Of a stretch of DNA of 64,000 nt, positions 1-9,092 are shown piece after piece. This DNA is from Saccharibacillus alkalitolerans. GTDB lineage: Bacteria > Bacillota > Bacilli > Paenibacillales > Paenibacillaceae. Both the position numbers and the translations under genes were made by a program. The notes beneath the pieces are model-generated. The model ran no database searches. It saw only the letters and a list, made by a program, of their open reading frames with translations, and was not told the origin of the DNA. The number at the start of each line of letters is the position of its first letter. The stretch's first letter is position 1. Location of the stretch: NCBI RefSeq assembly GCF_011090185.1, contig NZ_JAAFGS010000008.1, positions 62,001-126,000 of the forward strand, given 5' to 3'.

Positions 1-149
1 TGAGCGACCGGACGCGGCGGCTGGCGGACGAGATCGAAGCTTCGCAAAGCGGACCTGAAGAGCGTTTGAAGGAACTGCGGGCCGAACTGGAACAGGCGCG
101 CAACGAACTCGGCGGACTGCAGGAAGAACTCGCGGCGTACGAAGATTGA
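1..149 (+). CDS. C-terminal end of a coiled-coil protein (partial)
   Basis: Only the last 48 codons are visible, ending in TGA. The reading frame gives an acidic, Leu/Glu/Arg-rich segment (RRLADEIEAS then EERLKELRAELEQARNELG) with heptad-like spacing, typical of a C-terminal coiled coil. No domain can be named from this fragment. A strong hairpin terminator follows about 30 bases later, so this is the last gene of its transcript. Confidence 0.6.
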   Translation, partial: SDRTRRLADEIEASQSGPEERLKELRAELEQARNELGGLQEELAAYED

Positions 150-181
150 CGCCGAGGGTTCTTTTTGGTTGGCGCGGTAAC

Positions 182-222
182 GGGAAAAGCGCGGACCGCC
201 TTTGCGGTGCCGCGCTTTTCCG
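182..222. terminator. Bidirectional intrinsic terminator
   Basis: GGAAAAGCGCGG and CCGCGCTTTTCC form a 12-bp stem with A-rich and T-rich flanks. It lies between the end of the upstream plus-strand gene and the end of the minus-strand ArsR-type regulator, so it can serve both. Confidence 0.75.
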
Positions 223-282
223 GAACCCGTTTCCGGCTCCGGCTTTCGTTCCGTTGTTCCGCGTTTGGGGTCCGCTTCCGAT

Positions 283-1212
283 TCAGCCCTGCGGTTCCGG
301 CTTGAGCGCGTCGCGGTAATACAGCCGGAACAGGATGTCCTGGTTGTAATTGCCGAAGCCGCTGCCGAACAGCGTAACGCCGCCGACATGCTGCGCTTCG
401 CTGCGCACGCCGATCCGGAATTTCCACTCCTTGCTCGACGGAGAAATTTGGTCCAGCGTAACGGAAGAGAGCGGCGTGCCGTCCATAAAGGTACCGCTCC
501 GATTAATCTTCAGCCTTTTCAGCAGTCCGTATTGATTGATGTCGTTCGGCCACCAGGCCGGCGTCAGATTGCCTCGCCGCTCGCCGTAGTCGCCCGGACT
601 CGTCCAGGTGCCGAGCTCGACGCCGTTCACGTAGAACGTAATGTCGGACGGCCAGTTCTCGTCGATGCCGGGCGCTTCGGACGAGATTTCCATCGAAATC
701 TCCAGCTCTTCCGGCGTCTGGCTGGACAGCAGAAAGTTCGGGGCGCGATATTCGACGAAGCCCTGCCCGAACCAGAGAATGGAAGCGTTCACCCGTTCCG
801 GCGACAGAAAAAATCGAGGGTCGTCGAACTGGCCGATCATTTTCTCCGTCGTGGCGAGTCCGCAGGTCGGATGCACTTCCCAGTCGGTAAAATGGCCGAT
901 CGGGACGTTGACCGGATGCACGGAGCGGCGATCGCTGCCGGCTTTGGGCAGGATGATCTCGATTCGGTCTTCGGCCAGCGAGCAGACTTTGCGCGCCCCG
1001 CCCCGGCCGGCCATCCGCTCCGTACGAATCAGTCCGGCCGTCTCGAGTTTGCGCACGTGCATGGTCATAATGGCGCTGCTGAGTCCCGAAGCTTCGGCCA
1101 GCTCGCGCACGTTCATCGGCCGCTCGGCAAGCAGCGAGAGCAGATTAAGGCGGACTTTGCTGGCAAGCGCCTCGTAGACGGGCAGCGATTGTTCGGTGAT
1201 GTCCAGTTCCAT
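283..1212 (-). CDS. ArsR-type HTH transcriptional regulator with C-terminal beta-rich domain
   Basis: 309 residues from the ATG used here, which has GGAGG six bases upstream; a frame open further upstream lacks such a site. Residues about 10-90 form a winged helix of the ArsR class (SKVRLNLLSLLAERPMNVRELAEASGLSSAIMTMHVRKLETAGL in overlapping parts, with the recognition helix near LSSAIMTMHV). The remaining 200 residues are Trp-, Tyr- and Gly-rich (TFYVNGVELGTW, TPAWWPNDINQYG) and look like a beta-sandwich ligand-sensing or carbohydrate-binding-like domain. It is divergent from the lactonase gene, so it may control sugar-acid metabolism; that is inference. An inverted repeat overlaps its likely promoter. 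Confidence 0.75.
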   Translation of the reverse strand: MELDITEQSLPVYEALASKVRLNLLSLLAERPMNVRELAEASGLSSAIMTMHVRKLETAGLIRTERMAGRGGARKVCSLAEDRIEIILPKAGSDRRSVHPVNVPIGHFTDWEVHPTCGLATTEKMIGQFDDPRFFLSPERVNASILWFGQGFVEYRAPNFLLSSQTPEELEISMEISSEAPGIDENWPSDITFYVNGVELGTWTSPGDYGERRGNLTPAWWPNDINQYGLLKRLKINRSGTFMDGTPLSSVTLDQISPSSKEWKFRIGVRSEAQHVGGVTLFGSGFGNYNQDILFRLYYRDALKPEPQG

Positions 1213-1248
1213 GGCTTCCTCCAAATGGCAGTGATTTTCAAAATATCC

Positions 1249-1276
1249 GATAGGTGATCGTCTTCCTATCAGTATA
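1249..1276 (-). promoter_or_regulatory. Possible operator and -10 for the ArsR-type gene
   Basis: GATAGG-N10-CCTATC (1249-1270) is an inverted repeat directly next to a minus-strand TATACT (1271-1276). A repressor bound here would cover the start region of the regulator transcript, suggesting autoregulation. The -35 is poor. Confidence 0.35.
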
Positions 1277-1457
1277 TAATGCGGAGCGTACAAAAGCACG
1301 GCCTGCGCCGGATCTCGTGCAATTCGGCTGTCGAATCCGGGCAAATTTCGACAATACGGTTTCATCGAGGCGTCATCCTCTTTAATAATGAAGCATACGA
1401 AACGACTTTAAACCTGTTCCGCATCGGAAACGGGATTCGATAAAGGAGAATATACAC

Positions 1458-2510
1458 ATGACGGCAGCAGAACGGACAGTGCACTTTTACGTGGGAACCT
1501 ATGCTTCGGAAACGGAGGACAGCTTGTTTCACTGCGTCTTGAATGCGGAAAACGGCGAAATGCGACTCGTTTCCGGATTAAGCGGGATCGAAAATCCGTC
1601 CTACCTCAAAACGCAGGCGGGGCGGGGAACGCTGTATGCGGCGAGCGAAAAAGAGGACGGCGAAATTTTCGCGTACACGATCGACCCCGAGGCCAAAGAG
1701 CTGCATCTGCACGACCGAAAGTCTTCGGAAGGATCCTCGCCATGCTTCGTCGAAACGACGCCCGACGGCAACACGCTGCTGGCTGCCAATTACGGGGGCT
1801 GCGTCACGGCATTCTCGATTCGGGACCGGGGCGTGCTTCGGTTGGAGAGCCGCGTTCGGCATACCGGATCGGGACCGAATCCGCAGCGCCAGGAAGGACC
1901 GCATCCGCATTCGTTCGTTCCTTCGCCGGACGGCGTGTTTCTGTTTGCGCCCGATCTCGGGACGGATCGCATCGCCAAATATACGCGCGAAGACGAGCTG
2001 CTGTTCAGGCAGGACGATACCGTGCTGCCGCCGGGAACGGGCCCGAGAACGCTCGTTTTTCACCCGGGAGGCCGCTGGGCTTACGTGTCGGGCGAATTGG
2101 ACAACACGGTAACGGCCTTTCATTACGAAGCGCAGATCGGCCGGTTGACGCCGATTCAGCGCGCGGAGCTTCTGCCGGAAGACCGGGCCGCCGATCCGGC
2201 CAATACGGCGGCGCATGCCGCGGTATCGCCGTGCGGGCGCTACGTTTACGTATCGAACCGCGGCGACGACAGCATCGCGCAGTTCGCCGTCGATCCGGAA
2301 GACGGACGGCTGACCTTCGTCGAGCGGGTGCCGTCGGAAGGACGGGTCCCCCGTCATTTCGCGATGACGGAAGGCTTTTTGCTGGCGGCCAACCAGGAGA
2401 GCGGCAGCATTGTTTCTTTCTCGGTTAACCCCGAAGACGGCCGGCTGACGCCGACGGGATTCGCGCTGGAGCTGAACCGTCCCGTATGCGTCTGCCCGCT
2501 GACGGAATAG
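1458..2510 (+). CDS. Lactonase family beta-propeller protein (6-phosphogluconolactonase-like)
   Basis: 350 residues, ATG preceded by AAAGGAG. The N-terminus FYVGTYASETEDSLF and the repeated blades (SPDGVFLFAPDLGTDRI, VSPCGRYVYVSNRGDDSIAQF) match the seven-bladed lactonase family PF10282, which includes B. subtilis YkgB/Pgl and E. coli YbhE. Length is usual for the family. The likely reaction is hydrolysis of 6-phosphogluconolactone to 6-phosphogluconate in the cytosolic pentose phosphate pathway, although some relatives act on other lactones or cyclise muconate. No signal peptide is seen. The divergent regulator suggests inducible expression. Confidence 0.85.
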   Translation: MTAAERTVHFYVGTYASETEDSLFHCVLNAENGEMRLVSGLSGIENPSYLKTQAGRGTLYAASEKEDGEIFAYTIDPEAKELHLHDRKSSEGSSPCFVETTPDGNTLLAANYGGCVTAFSIRDRGVLRLESRVRHTGSGPNPQRQEGPHPHSFVPSPDGVFLFAPDLGTDRIAKYTREDELLFRQDDTVLPPGTGPRTLVFHPGGRWAYVSGELDNTVTAFHYEAQIGRLTPIQRAELLPEDRAADPANTAAHAAVSPCGRYVYVSNRGDDSIAQFAVDPEDGRLTFVERVPSEGRVPRHFAMTEGFLLAANQESGSIVSFSVNPEDGRLTPTGFALELNRPVCVCPLTE

Positions 2511-2571
2511 AAGAGCGGAGGAGTCCCGTTCCGAAGAAGCGCGGAGACGGGCGCATGAAGGAGGGAGCGGA

Positions 2572-3024
2572 GTGAAAGCATTCGACTACGATCTCGATTA
2601 CGAGAATCTGGATCTGCGGAAGCATCCCGAGCTGTATCGGATCGGCCGCGGCGAACAGGGCGTACTGCTCGTTCAGCCTTACAAGGGCGAGATTTTGCCG
2701 CACTGGCGCTTCAAGACGCCGGAGATCGCGCGCGAATCGTCGGACAAGATCTATGCCCTGTTTTTGGCCTATAAGGAAGCGGACGATTTCGTCGGCATGG
2801 ATATGGCCCGGAAGTTTTTGCAGATGGGTTACACCAGGGCCCGGCGGTATACGAATTATAAAGGCGGGCGAAAATACGCGGAAAACGGCACGCTGTCGAT
2901 CCGAAAAGGAGACCCGCAGAAAGCCGAATCGGCCGGCATTTTCAAGCGGGCCTGGGAAAAGGCGAAAACGGACGAGGACTATAAGCGCATGATGAACGAG
3001 CACCGGGAAAGGTACGAACAGTAA
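2572..3024 (+). CDS. DUF4385 family protein
   Basis: 150 residues from a GTG start with AAGGAGGG about eight bases upstream; no ATG is better placed. The sequence begins FDYDLDYENLDLRKHPELYRIGRGEQGVLLV and contains KTPEIARESSDKIYALF and MDMARKFLQMGYTRARRYTN, the conserved core of DUF4385 proteins. Soluble, basic and lacking obvious catalytic motifs. The function of the family is unknown. It sits 61 bases after the lactonase gene and may be cotranscribed with it; a strong terminator closes the pair. Confidence 0.8.
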   Translation: MKAFDYDLDYENLDLRKHPELYRIGRGEQGVLLVQPYKGEILPHWRFKTPEIARESSDKIYALFLAYKEADDFVGMDMARKFLQMGYTRARRYTNYKGGRKYAENGTLSIRKGDPQKAESAGIFKRAWEKAKTDEDYKRMMNEHRERYEQ

Positions 3025-3057
3025 AAAGCCGCGAAGCAAGACTTCGCGGCTTTTTTG
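3025..3057 (+). terminator. Intrinsic terminator after the DUF4385 gene
   Basis: AAGCCGCGAAG-CAAGA-CTTCGCGGCTT followed by a run of T. It begins directly after the stop codon and separates the gene from the convergent membrane-protein gene. Confidence 0.85.
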
Positions 3058-3135
3058 CGCAATGAAGGAATAGCCGTGCGTAAAGCCGCTTTTCGGCAGC
3101 GGCGTCTTGCCGCTCGGCGCGGACCGAATGCCCGC

Positions 3136-4062
3136 TCAGCGGGAAGACAGCGCCGCATTCGGTTCGGCGGACCGGGAAGCGGAAGCTTCAGCCTTCCCGC
3201 TCCGAGGCCCGGGAACCGCGGAAGCCCCGTATTCCCCCGGGCCGCGTTCCGGGGAATGCGGCGGCTGCGCCGATGCCGGGCGCAGCTGCGGCGTGAGCCC
3301 GGCGTAAGGGCGCTCCCGCCGCTTGGCGGCGGCGGGCCGCAGCGCGGCGAAGCCGACCGCCGCGAGCACGAGCTGCGCGGCGAGCAGCCACGGCGCCGCT
3401 TCCGCGCCCAGCGGCGCATTCAACAGCGCCGGAGCCGCCGCGAGCAGCGGCACGATGCGCCGCAGCACGGGCCGTTCGGCCCGGTAGCCCGGCTCGAGCA
3501 GCCGGGCGGCGAGCAGCGCCGCCAGCAGCCACGACAGCAGGCGGCAGAGCGGGAGCCACATGGAGCCGCCCAGCTCGGGCTCCCGGGCGAACTGCCAGCC
3601 GGCGGCGCCCGCCGCCGCCAGCAGCGCAGGCACGAGCGCCGGCGTCAGCAGGCGCAAAAAGCCGCCGCCCCAGGAGGGACGCTCTTCTCGCTCGAGCAGT
3701 ATGCCCAGTTCGTGGCGGGTCCGCTCCAGCTCGCGGTGCAGCGCTTCGTGCAGCAGCGGAAGGCGTTCGGAACCGCCTTCATGCAAATACAGCGCAAGCT
3801 GCCCGTCCAGTTCCGACGCGAAGCCCTGCATGCCCTGGCAGAGCAGCAGCCGCTCGCGCATCCGGCTTTCCAGAGCGGGAGACGGCATCCTGCCGGGGCC
3901 TGCGACCGCTTCGTCCAGCAGCGCGGCCGCGGAGCCGATCGCTTCCAGCGCCGCCCGCAGGCGCCGTTCCCGGTTGGCCGCGCGCCGGCTCAACGCCCGG
4001 CGCGCTTGTTCGTAAATCCATATCGCAAATGCGGCCGTTGCCAGCCAGACATAGGTTTCCAT
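3136..4062 (-). CDS. Membrane protein of unknown function
   Basis: 308 residues from an ATG with GAGGAAGG upstream; the longer open frame has no ribosome binding site. Residues about 3-20 (TYVWLATAAFAIWIYEQA) are a membrane anchor. A charged, helical cytosolic-type stretch follows (ERRLRAALEAIGSAAALLDEAV, ELDGQLALYLHEG). Four or more Ala/Leu-rich hydrophobic segments occupy roughly residues 120-240, then a Pro/Ser/Ala-rich polar tail of about 60 residues. I do not recognise the family. Its extreme GC content and low-complexity tail make remote similarity hard to judge. Confidence 0.6.
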   Translation of the reverse strand: METYVWLATAAFAIWIYEQARRALSRRAANRERRLRAALEAIGSAAALLDEAVAGPGRMPSPALESRMRERLLLCQGMQGFASELDGQLALYLHEGGSERLPLLHEALHRELERTRHELGILLEREERPSWGGGFLRLLTPALVPALLAAAGAAGWQFAREPELGGSMWLPLCRLLSWLLAALLAARLLEPGYRAERPVLRRIVPLLAAAPALLNAPLGAEAAPWLLAAQLVLAAVGFAALRPAAAKRRERPYAGLTPQLRPASAQPPHSPERGPGEYGASAVPGPRSGKAEASASRSAEPNAALSSR

Positions 4063-4218
4063 TCCGATTCGCCTTCCTCTCGCATAACCTTCCCTACCCA
4101 CTATTACACAAGCATGCGGCCTCTTCAAGCGTTCCGGCACGCTAACCGCCGCGAATTGTCGGTATCTTTGAAATCCGGAAGGATTCGAAGGCCCGCCGCG
4201 GCGCGCCCGATGGGCGCT

Positions 4219-4247
4219 CATGGACAAACGGGGCGGGGGCGCGTACA
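4219..4247 (+). promoter_or_regulatory. Predicted SigA-type promoter of the NAD(P)H-binding protein gene
   Basis: TGGACA and TACAAT separated by 17 bases, each one mismatch from consensus, in an otherwise very GC-rich intergenic stretch. It would leave a 5' leader of about 200 bases in which I see no known riboswitch. Confidence 0.5.
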
Positions 4248-4457
4248 ATTCGGGGCGCGGGGGAAGACGGAATCCGGTCCTTCCGGCAGGGAGCAATGCC
4301 GCGCCGGAGAGGAAAGCCGCAGGGAACCGGGAGGGACGAAAGGTTATCCGCCCCGGCGAGAGCCGTCTTCCCCGGAAACGGGTATAGGAGTAAAGAAGCC
4401 GAATCGGCAAATATCCGGCCGTCCAGACGGCCGAACGAAAGGACGGAACAACCATTG

Positions 4458-5090
4458 ATGAAAATATTGGTACTTGGAGCGGAGGGCGCGATCGGACGCC
4501 GCATCGTTAAGGAAGCGCTGGATCGGAAGTGCGAAGTGACGGCGCTGCTGCGCGACGCTTCGCTGCTGGGCGAAGAGCGGGCTGCGCTGCATGTGCGGGA
4601 GGGCGATCTTCTGGCGCCCGGCGCGATCGCAGAAGCGGCCGCGGGCTGCGAAGCGATCTTGAGCGCGTTCGGTTCGGAGCCCGGCGAAGGCCCGCTGCTG
4701 CCGGAAGCGGCGCGCATGATCGTGGAAGGAGCCCGGACGGCGGGCGTTGAACGCCTGATCGTCGCCGGCGGCTCCGGCACGCTGCTGGCGGAGCCGGGCG
4801 TCCGTCTGATGGATACGCCGGATTATCCGGCGGAACTTCGGCCGCTGGCGCAGGCGCATGCGGACGCTTACGAAATTTTTGCGGCGAGCGACCTGGAATG
4901 GACGTATGCCAGCCCGGCCGCCTGGATCGAACCGGGACGGCGCACGGGCAATTTCCGTATCGGCACCGTGCTGATGGTTACCGACGAAGAAGGACACAGC
5001 CGCATCAGCGTCGAAGATTTTGCCGCCGCCGTCATCGACGAACTGGACGACCCGAACTTTATCCGTTCGCGCTTCACGGTCGCGTATTGA
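4458..5090 (+). CDS. NAD(P)H-binding Rossmann protein (atypical SDR)
   Basis: 210 residues; ATG preceded by AAAGGA. The N-terminal MKILVLGAEGAIGRRIV is a Rossmann motif with the GxxGxxG spacing of atypical short-chain dehydrogenases (NAD(P)H-binding, PF13460). VIVAGGSG-type strand and LEWTYASPAAWIEPG near residue 150 fit the BVR-B/YwnB-like group, as does RISVEDFAAAVIDEL close to the C-terminus. Substrate unknown; relatives reduce flavins or quinones or act as redox sensors. It lies 61 bases ahead of the NAD(P)HX repair gene on the same strand, so the two are probably cotranscribed, a sensible link as both bind nicotinamide cofactors. Confidence 0.8.
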   Translation: MKILVLGAEGAIGRRIVKEALDRKCEVTALLRDASLLGEERAALHVREGDLLAPGAIAEAAAGCEAILSAFGSEPGEGPLLPEAARMIVEGARTAGVERLIVAGGSGTLLAEPGVRLMDTPDYPAELRPLAQAHADAYEIFAASDLEWTYASPAAWIEPGRRTGNFRIGTVLMVTDEEGHSRISVEDFAAAVIDELDDPNFIRSRFTVAY

Positions 5091-5151
5091 TTCGGCCTGC
5101 AGGAGCAAAAGGCGCGCCGGATCTTCGAGAGGGAAGGAGACGAAGCAGACC

Positions 5152-6807
5152 ATGTTAATCGTTACTTCAGAGCAGATGAGAAGAATCGACCGCTGCACGA
5201 TCGACGAACTGGGCATTCCCGCCTCGGCGCTGATGGAATCCGCCGGACGGGCGGTCGCCGAAGAAGTGCTGGATTTTTGCCGGGGCCGGCTGCATTCGGC
5301 CGGAGGCGCGGCGGGAGCCGGAACGCGTCCCGACGGTTCGCCCAAACGCGGCGTAACGTCGGATAGTCCCGTGCTGGAAGATAAGCTGATCGCTCCGTTT
5401 GACGGAGCGGAGCGGGAGCACTGGCTCATTCTCGCGGGAAAAGGCAATAACGGAGGCGACGGGTTGGCGGCGGCGCGTTATCTGCAGGACGCCGGCATAA
5501 AGGTCTCCATTCTGTGCGCCGAAAGCCCGGATTCTTTTTCGAAGGAAGCGTCGGTGCAGTTCGCGGCGGCCCGGCGTTCGGGCATTCCCGTGCTGGAGAC
5601 GCCGGGCCTTCCTTCGGATGCGGATTTCGGGCCGTACACGGGCCTCGTCGATGCCTTGTTGGGCGTCGGCGCGAGCGGAGAACCGCGCGAGCCTTACGGC
5701 GGATTGATCCGGGCGGCCAACGGCAGCGGCCTGCCGATCGTGGCCGCCGACATTCCCAGCGGCCTGAACGCCGATACGGGACAGACGGCGCAAGCCTGCA
5801 TCCGGGCGGAGCGCACGGTGTGCATCGCCTTTCTCAAGGCGGGGCTGGTCCAATATCCGGGGGCGAAAGCCGCCGGCGAAGTCCGCGTGCGTGCCGTCGG
5901 CATTCCGCGTCTGGCCGCTTCGCGTATCGACGAGGGGCCGAACGCGCATTTGATTACGGAACATTCGCTGCGCGAAACGCTGGAAATCGACACCTCGCGG
6001 AAGCGGGCGGAAGACAGCCACAAAGGTACTTACGGCCATGTGCTGGTCGTGGGCGGCAGCCGTCTGATGAGCGGAGCGGGCTTCATGGCTTCGCGTGCCG
6101 CGCTGCGCATCGGCAGCGGACTGGTCACCTGGGCGCTGCCGTCGGCGCTGCTGCCGGATATCGTCGGCCACGTGCCGGAGCTGATGGTCGCCGAGGGGGC
6201 CCAAGGAGACGGCTGGAACCGAGATTCCGCCGAGACGATTCTGAAGCTTGCGGAAAAAATGGACGTGTTGGCGGTCGGGCCGGGGCTCGGCCGCTTCGAA
6301 GACGACACGGAATGGCTGAAGGAGCTGTGGACCGGTTCGGACGTGCCGCTCGTGATCGATGCGGACGGATTGAATATTTTGGCCGATGCCGGCGAATCCC
6401 TGAAAGATTGGGGCCGCCGCGAGAACGTCGTGCTGACGCCGCATCCCGGCGAGATGGGCCGCCTGCTGGGCGTGCCGACCGCGGAGCTGCAGAAGGATCG
6501 CCTGGGAGCCGCAAAAGCTTACGCCGCGGAACACGGCGTGACCCTCGTGCTGAAAGGCGCCCGCACCGTCGTCGCTTCGCCGGAAGGAGCGCTTTTCGTC
6601 AATACGACGGGCCACCCCGGCATGTCGACCGGAGGAACGGGCGACGTGCTGACCGGCGTCGTCTCCGGGCTGCTCGCCCAAGGGTTGTCGCCGCTGCAGG
6701 CCGCCGCGTTCGGCGTCTACCTGCACGGACGCGCCGGAGAACGCGCCGCCGAACTGCGCGAGCATCCGGCTTCGCTGCTGGCCAGCGACGTGATCGAAGC
6801 GCTGTAA
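5152..6807 (+). CDS. nnr: Bifunctional NAD(P)H-hydrate epimerase / ADP-dependent dehydratase
   Basis: 551 residues from the ATG with GGAAGGAGA upstream. The N-terminal half is the YjeF_N epimerase, with GKGNNGGDGLAAARYL near residue 100 and ADIPSGLNADTG near residue 200. The C-terminal half is the ribokinase-like dehydratase, with TPHPGEMGRLLG and the signature NTTGHPGMSTGGTGDVLTG. Together they convert R-NADHX to S-NADHX and dehydrate it back to NADH, a metabolite-damage repair step in the cytosol. An insert of about 35 residues (EEVLDFCRG to HWLILAGKG) in the epimerase half is rich in Gly, Arg and Pro and is longer than in most relatives. Confidence 0.92.
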   Translation: MLIVTSEQMRRIDRCTIDELGIPASALMESAGRAVAEEVLDFCRGRLHSAGGAAGAGTRPDGSPKRGVTSDSPVLEDKLIAPFDGAEREHWLILAGKGNNGGDGLAAARYLQDAGIKVSILCAESPDSFSKEASVQFAAARRSGIPVLETPGLPSDADFGPYTGLVDALLGVGASGEPREPYGGLIRAANGSGLPIVAADIPSGLNADTGQTAQACIRAERTVCIAFLKAGLVQYPGAKAAGEVRVRAVGIPRLAASRIDEGPNAHLITEHSLRETLEIDTSRKRAEDSHKGTYGHVLVVGGSRLMSGAGFMASRAALRIGSGLVTWALPSALLPDIVGHVPELMVAEGAQGDGWNRDSAETILKLAEKMDVLAVGPGLGRFEDDTEWLKELWTGSDVPLVIDADGLNILADAGESLKDWGRRENVVLTPHPGEMGRLLGVPTAELQKDRLGAAKAYAAEHGVTLVLKGARTVVASPEGALFVNTTGHPGMSTGGTGDVLTGVVSGLLAQGLSPLQAAAFGVYLHGRAGERAAELREHPASLLASDVIEAL

Positions 6808-6850
6808 GCGTTCGGGCGCAGGACTTTCGATCGGACGGTTTTTTCCGCCA

Positions 6851-6902
6851 TGCAGAAAAGCCCTCGGAAAACGGATTTCCCGTTTTGGAGGGCTTTTTCT
6901 GC
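6851..6902. terminator. Bidirectional intrinsic terminator
   Basis: AAAAGCCCTC and GAGGGCTTTT arms with nested AAAACGG / CCGTTTT pairing form a long hairpin with A and T flanks. It separates the convergent nnr gene and chemotaxis receptor gene. Confidence 0.85.
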
Positions 6903-6927
6903 TCGGCCGAAACCGACCTTTGCTTTT

Positions 6928-8922
6928 TTATACTTTGAATCGGTTAACGGCTTCTTCCAGCTTTTCCATCGTGGAGCGAAGAGCGGCAGAACGGTCGTCT
7001 ACGTTTTCGAAGCCGGAGGTCTGCGACTCGATGGCCGCCAGAATTTCTTCGGTACTCGCCGCGGTCTGTTCGGCATGTGCGGATACCATTTGAACGAATT
7101 CCAACATTTGTTCCTTGCCTTGATTGAGACCGGTCATCTCGGCCGCGAGATCGCGCGTCGTTCCGCTCATCTGCTGCAGGGAGGCGCGCATCTCCGCGAA
7201 AATTTCCGACACGTCCCGGACTTTTTCTTCTTGAGCGCGGGTTTGTCGGTTGGCGGTCTGAATCGCTCCCACGGTTTGCTCGCCGGACTCGATTACATTG
7301 GTTACAAGGTTCTGGATCCGGTTCACGGAGACTCCGACCTCTTCGGACAGCTTATTGATCTCGCTCGCCACGACGGAGAAGCCGCGTCCGTGTTCGCCGG
7401 CGCGCGCCGCTTCGATTCCGGCATTCAGGGAGAGCAGGTTGGTCTGTCTGGAAATGCGGTGAATATCTTCGGCCATCACATGGATCGCTTCGATATCCCG
7501 CATCAGCGTCCCGAGTTTCTCTTCTACGGAGCGGGAGGCGGCTTCGTTCGTGCGTATGCCATCAAGCAAATCGTTCATGAGCAGATCGCCCTTTTCCTCT
7601 TGCTTGATGGCCAGCAAGCTTTGTCCGTTCAAGCCTTCGGCTTGGGAACGGCCGACCGAGATGCCCTCGGCCAAGCTCTGAATTTCGCGCATGCCCTGTT
7701 CGACGTATTCGGCCTGCTTGGAAGCGGAGGAGGCGATTTCCTGAATCGATCCGTTGATGTCCGCCGCGATTTTTCTCGTCCGGCCGGTCATATCGTTGAT
7801 TTCCCGGGCGCCGGAAGTGCCGAGCAGGGCAGATTCTTTCACTTCCGACACGATGGACTGAATCTTGGCGATGAACAGGTTGGCGGCTTCGCCCAGATGC
7901 CCGATTTCGTCTTTCGAACCGATCGTCAGCCGCTGCGTCAGATCGCCTTCGCCTTCCCCGATTTCCGTCATGGCCCGCCGGAGCGCGCCGATCCGCTTGA
8001 CCTGCCGTCCGATTACGACGAACAGGAGGCCTGCCGCGACTGCAAGGCCGAGCGCGGCGGTCAGGATCGTAATATGCAGAATCGTGTCCAGCACCTCGTC
8101 GGACAGAATCAGAACGAGCGTTTCTCCATTGGAAAGCGTCGCGAAATGGTAAGCGGCTTTTTGTCCGTCGAACGAATCCAGCACCGGTTTTCCGTTTTTC
8201 AGGCCGGACTGCATCAGAGCCGAAAACGAAGCGTCCGGTTTAAAGCCTTCGGCCTCCGTAGAAAAGGTCAATTGTCCGGAAGCGTCCAGCACTCCTGCGA
8301 ACTTGACGTCATCGCCGAGCTGTTCTTTAAGATCGGTCAAGACGGTGCGGGCTCCGATCTTTTGCTCCAATTCGGTCAGCTTGGCCCCGTCTCTGCCGAC
8401 TTGGATAATGCGGGGGGAGGACCAGCCGGATACCCCGACAAATTTATACAGCTTGCCGTCGACGGTCCGGTTCTGGGCCGGCTGCGATACGGACGTTTCG
8501 CCGCCGGTGATCAGCTTCATGAATTCGTAAGCCTGCGCTTTGGGATCGGCTCCGAAGTCGAAATCGACCTTTTCGCCGAAGTTGGTCAAGGCAAGCTTGC
8601 CCTGTTCGTCGGAAATCCACACTTCGTCGATCCCGGCTTTTTGGACGAGAGCTTTCACTGTCGCGTAATCCAGACTGCCCCGGTCATAGAGGTAAGAAAG
8701 CAAAACGGATTGTCCGATCATTTCCTGTTCCATGACGTCTTCTGCGGTTTTTTGCGCAATAAGCGCGTTTTCCAATCCGATTTTGGCCGTGATCAGCGTC
8801 GTGTTCTCCTTGCGGAGAAGGCTGTCTTCGGTCAGTTTGTAGGCAACTCCCGCAATGGCCGACGAAACAAGCGCCATTACGATCACAAGCGGAAGGATCA
8901 TTTTCATTTTCATGGATGTCAT
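6928..8922 (-). CDS. Methyl-accepting chemotaxis protein, Cache-type sensor
   Basis: 664 residues; ATG with GAGGGA upstream. Membrane segment 1 at about residues 8-28 ([19 protein letters not shown]), then a periplasmic-side sensor of about 240 residues that looks like a dCache domain ([35 protein letters not shown]). Membrane segment 2 lies near 275-300. A HAMP domain follows ([20 protein letters not shown]), then the signalling domain with the hairpin tip [19 protein letters not shown]. The ligand is unknown. The tip departs slightly from the usual [13 protein letters not shown], and INKLSEEVG replaces the common VRKLAE. It is transcribed alone from a SigD-like promoter, tying it to the motility regulon. 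Confidence 0.92.
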   Translation of the reverse strand: MTSMKMKMILPLVIVMALVSSAIAGVAYKLTEDSLLRKENTTLITAKIGLENALIAQKTAEDVMEQEMIGQSVLLSYLYDRGSLDYATVKALVQKAGIDEVWISDEQGKLALTNFGEKVDFDFGADPKAQAYEFMKLITGGETSVSQPAQNRTVDGKLYKFVGVSGWSSPRIIQVGRDGAKLTELEQKIGARTVLTDLKEQLGDDVKFAGVLDASGQLTFSTEAEGFKPDASFSALMQSGLKNGKPVLDSFDGQKAAYHFATLSNGETLVLILSDEVLDTILHITILTAALGLAVAAGLLFVVIGRQVKRIGALRRAMTEIGEGEGDLTQRLTIGSKDEIGHLGEAANLFIAKIQSIVSEVKESALLGTSGAREINDMTGRTRKIAADINGSIQEIASSASKQAEYVEQGMREIQSLAEGISVGRSQAEGLNGQSLLAIKQEEKGDLLMNDLLDGIRTNEAASRSVEEKLGTLMRDIEAIHVMAEDIHRISRQTNLLSLNAGIEAARAGEHGRGFSVVASEINKLSEEVGVSVNRIQNLVTNVIESGEQTVGAIQTANRQTRAQEEKVRDVSEIFAEMRASLQQMSGTTRDLAAEMTGLNQGKEQMLEFVQMVSAHAEQTAASTEEILAAIESQTSGFENVDDRSAALRSTMEKLEEAVNRFKV

Positions 8923-8969
8923 ATTCGTTCGTCCCTCTTTCTCTCTTTCGGTATCATCGACCCGGTATT

Positions 8970-8997
8970 ATATCGGCAGCTTCCGAGCCGCTTTTTA
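8970..8997 (-). promoter_or_regulatory. SigD (flagellar sigma) promoter of the chemotaxis receptor gene
   Basis: Minus-strand TAAA-N16-GCCGATAT. The -10 (8970-8977) is a perfect match to the Bacillus SigD consensus GCCGATAT and the TAAA -35 is present at near-ideal spacing (consensus about 15). It lies 48 bases upstream of the receptor start codon. Confidence 0.75.
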
Positions 8998-9017
8998 GAT
9001 GGCGGACAGAGAGCAAA

Positions 9018-9074
9018 AATAAAGGACCGCAGCCGTCGGGATATTCGATATCCACACGGCTGCGGTCCTTCGTA
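9018..9074 (-). terminator. Intrinsic terminator of the second chemotaxis receptor gene
   Basis: AAGGACCGCAGCCGT and ACGGCTGCGGTCCTT form a perfect 15-bp stem around a short AT-rich loop that itself contains GATATTCGATATC. It follows the receptor gene on the minus strand. Confidence 0.85.
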
Positions 9075-9092
9075 TTTTCAATAAAGCTTGTC

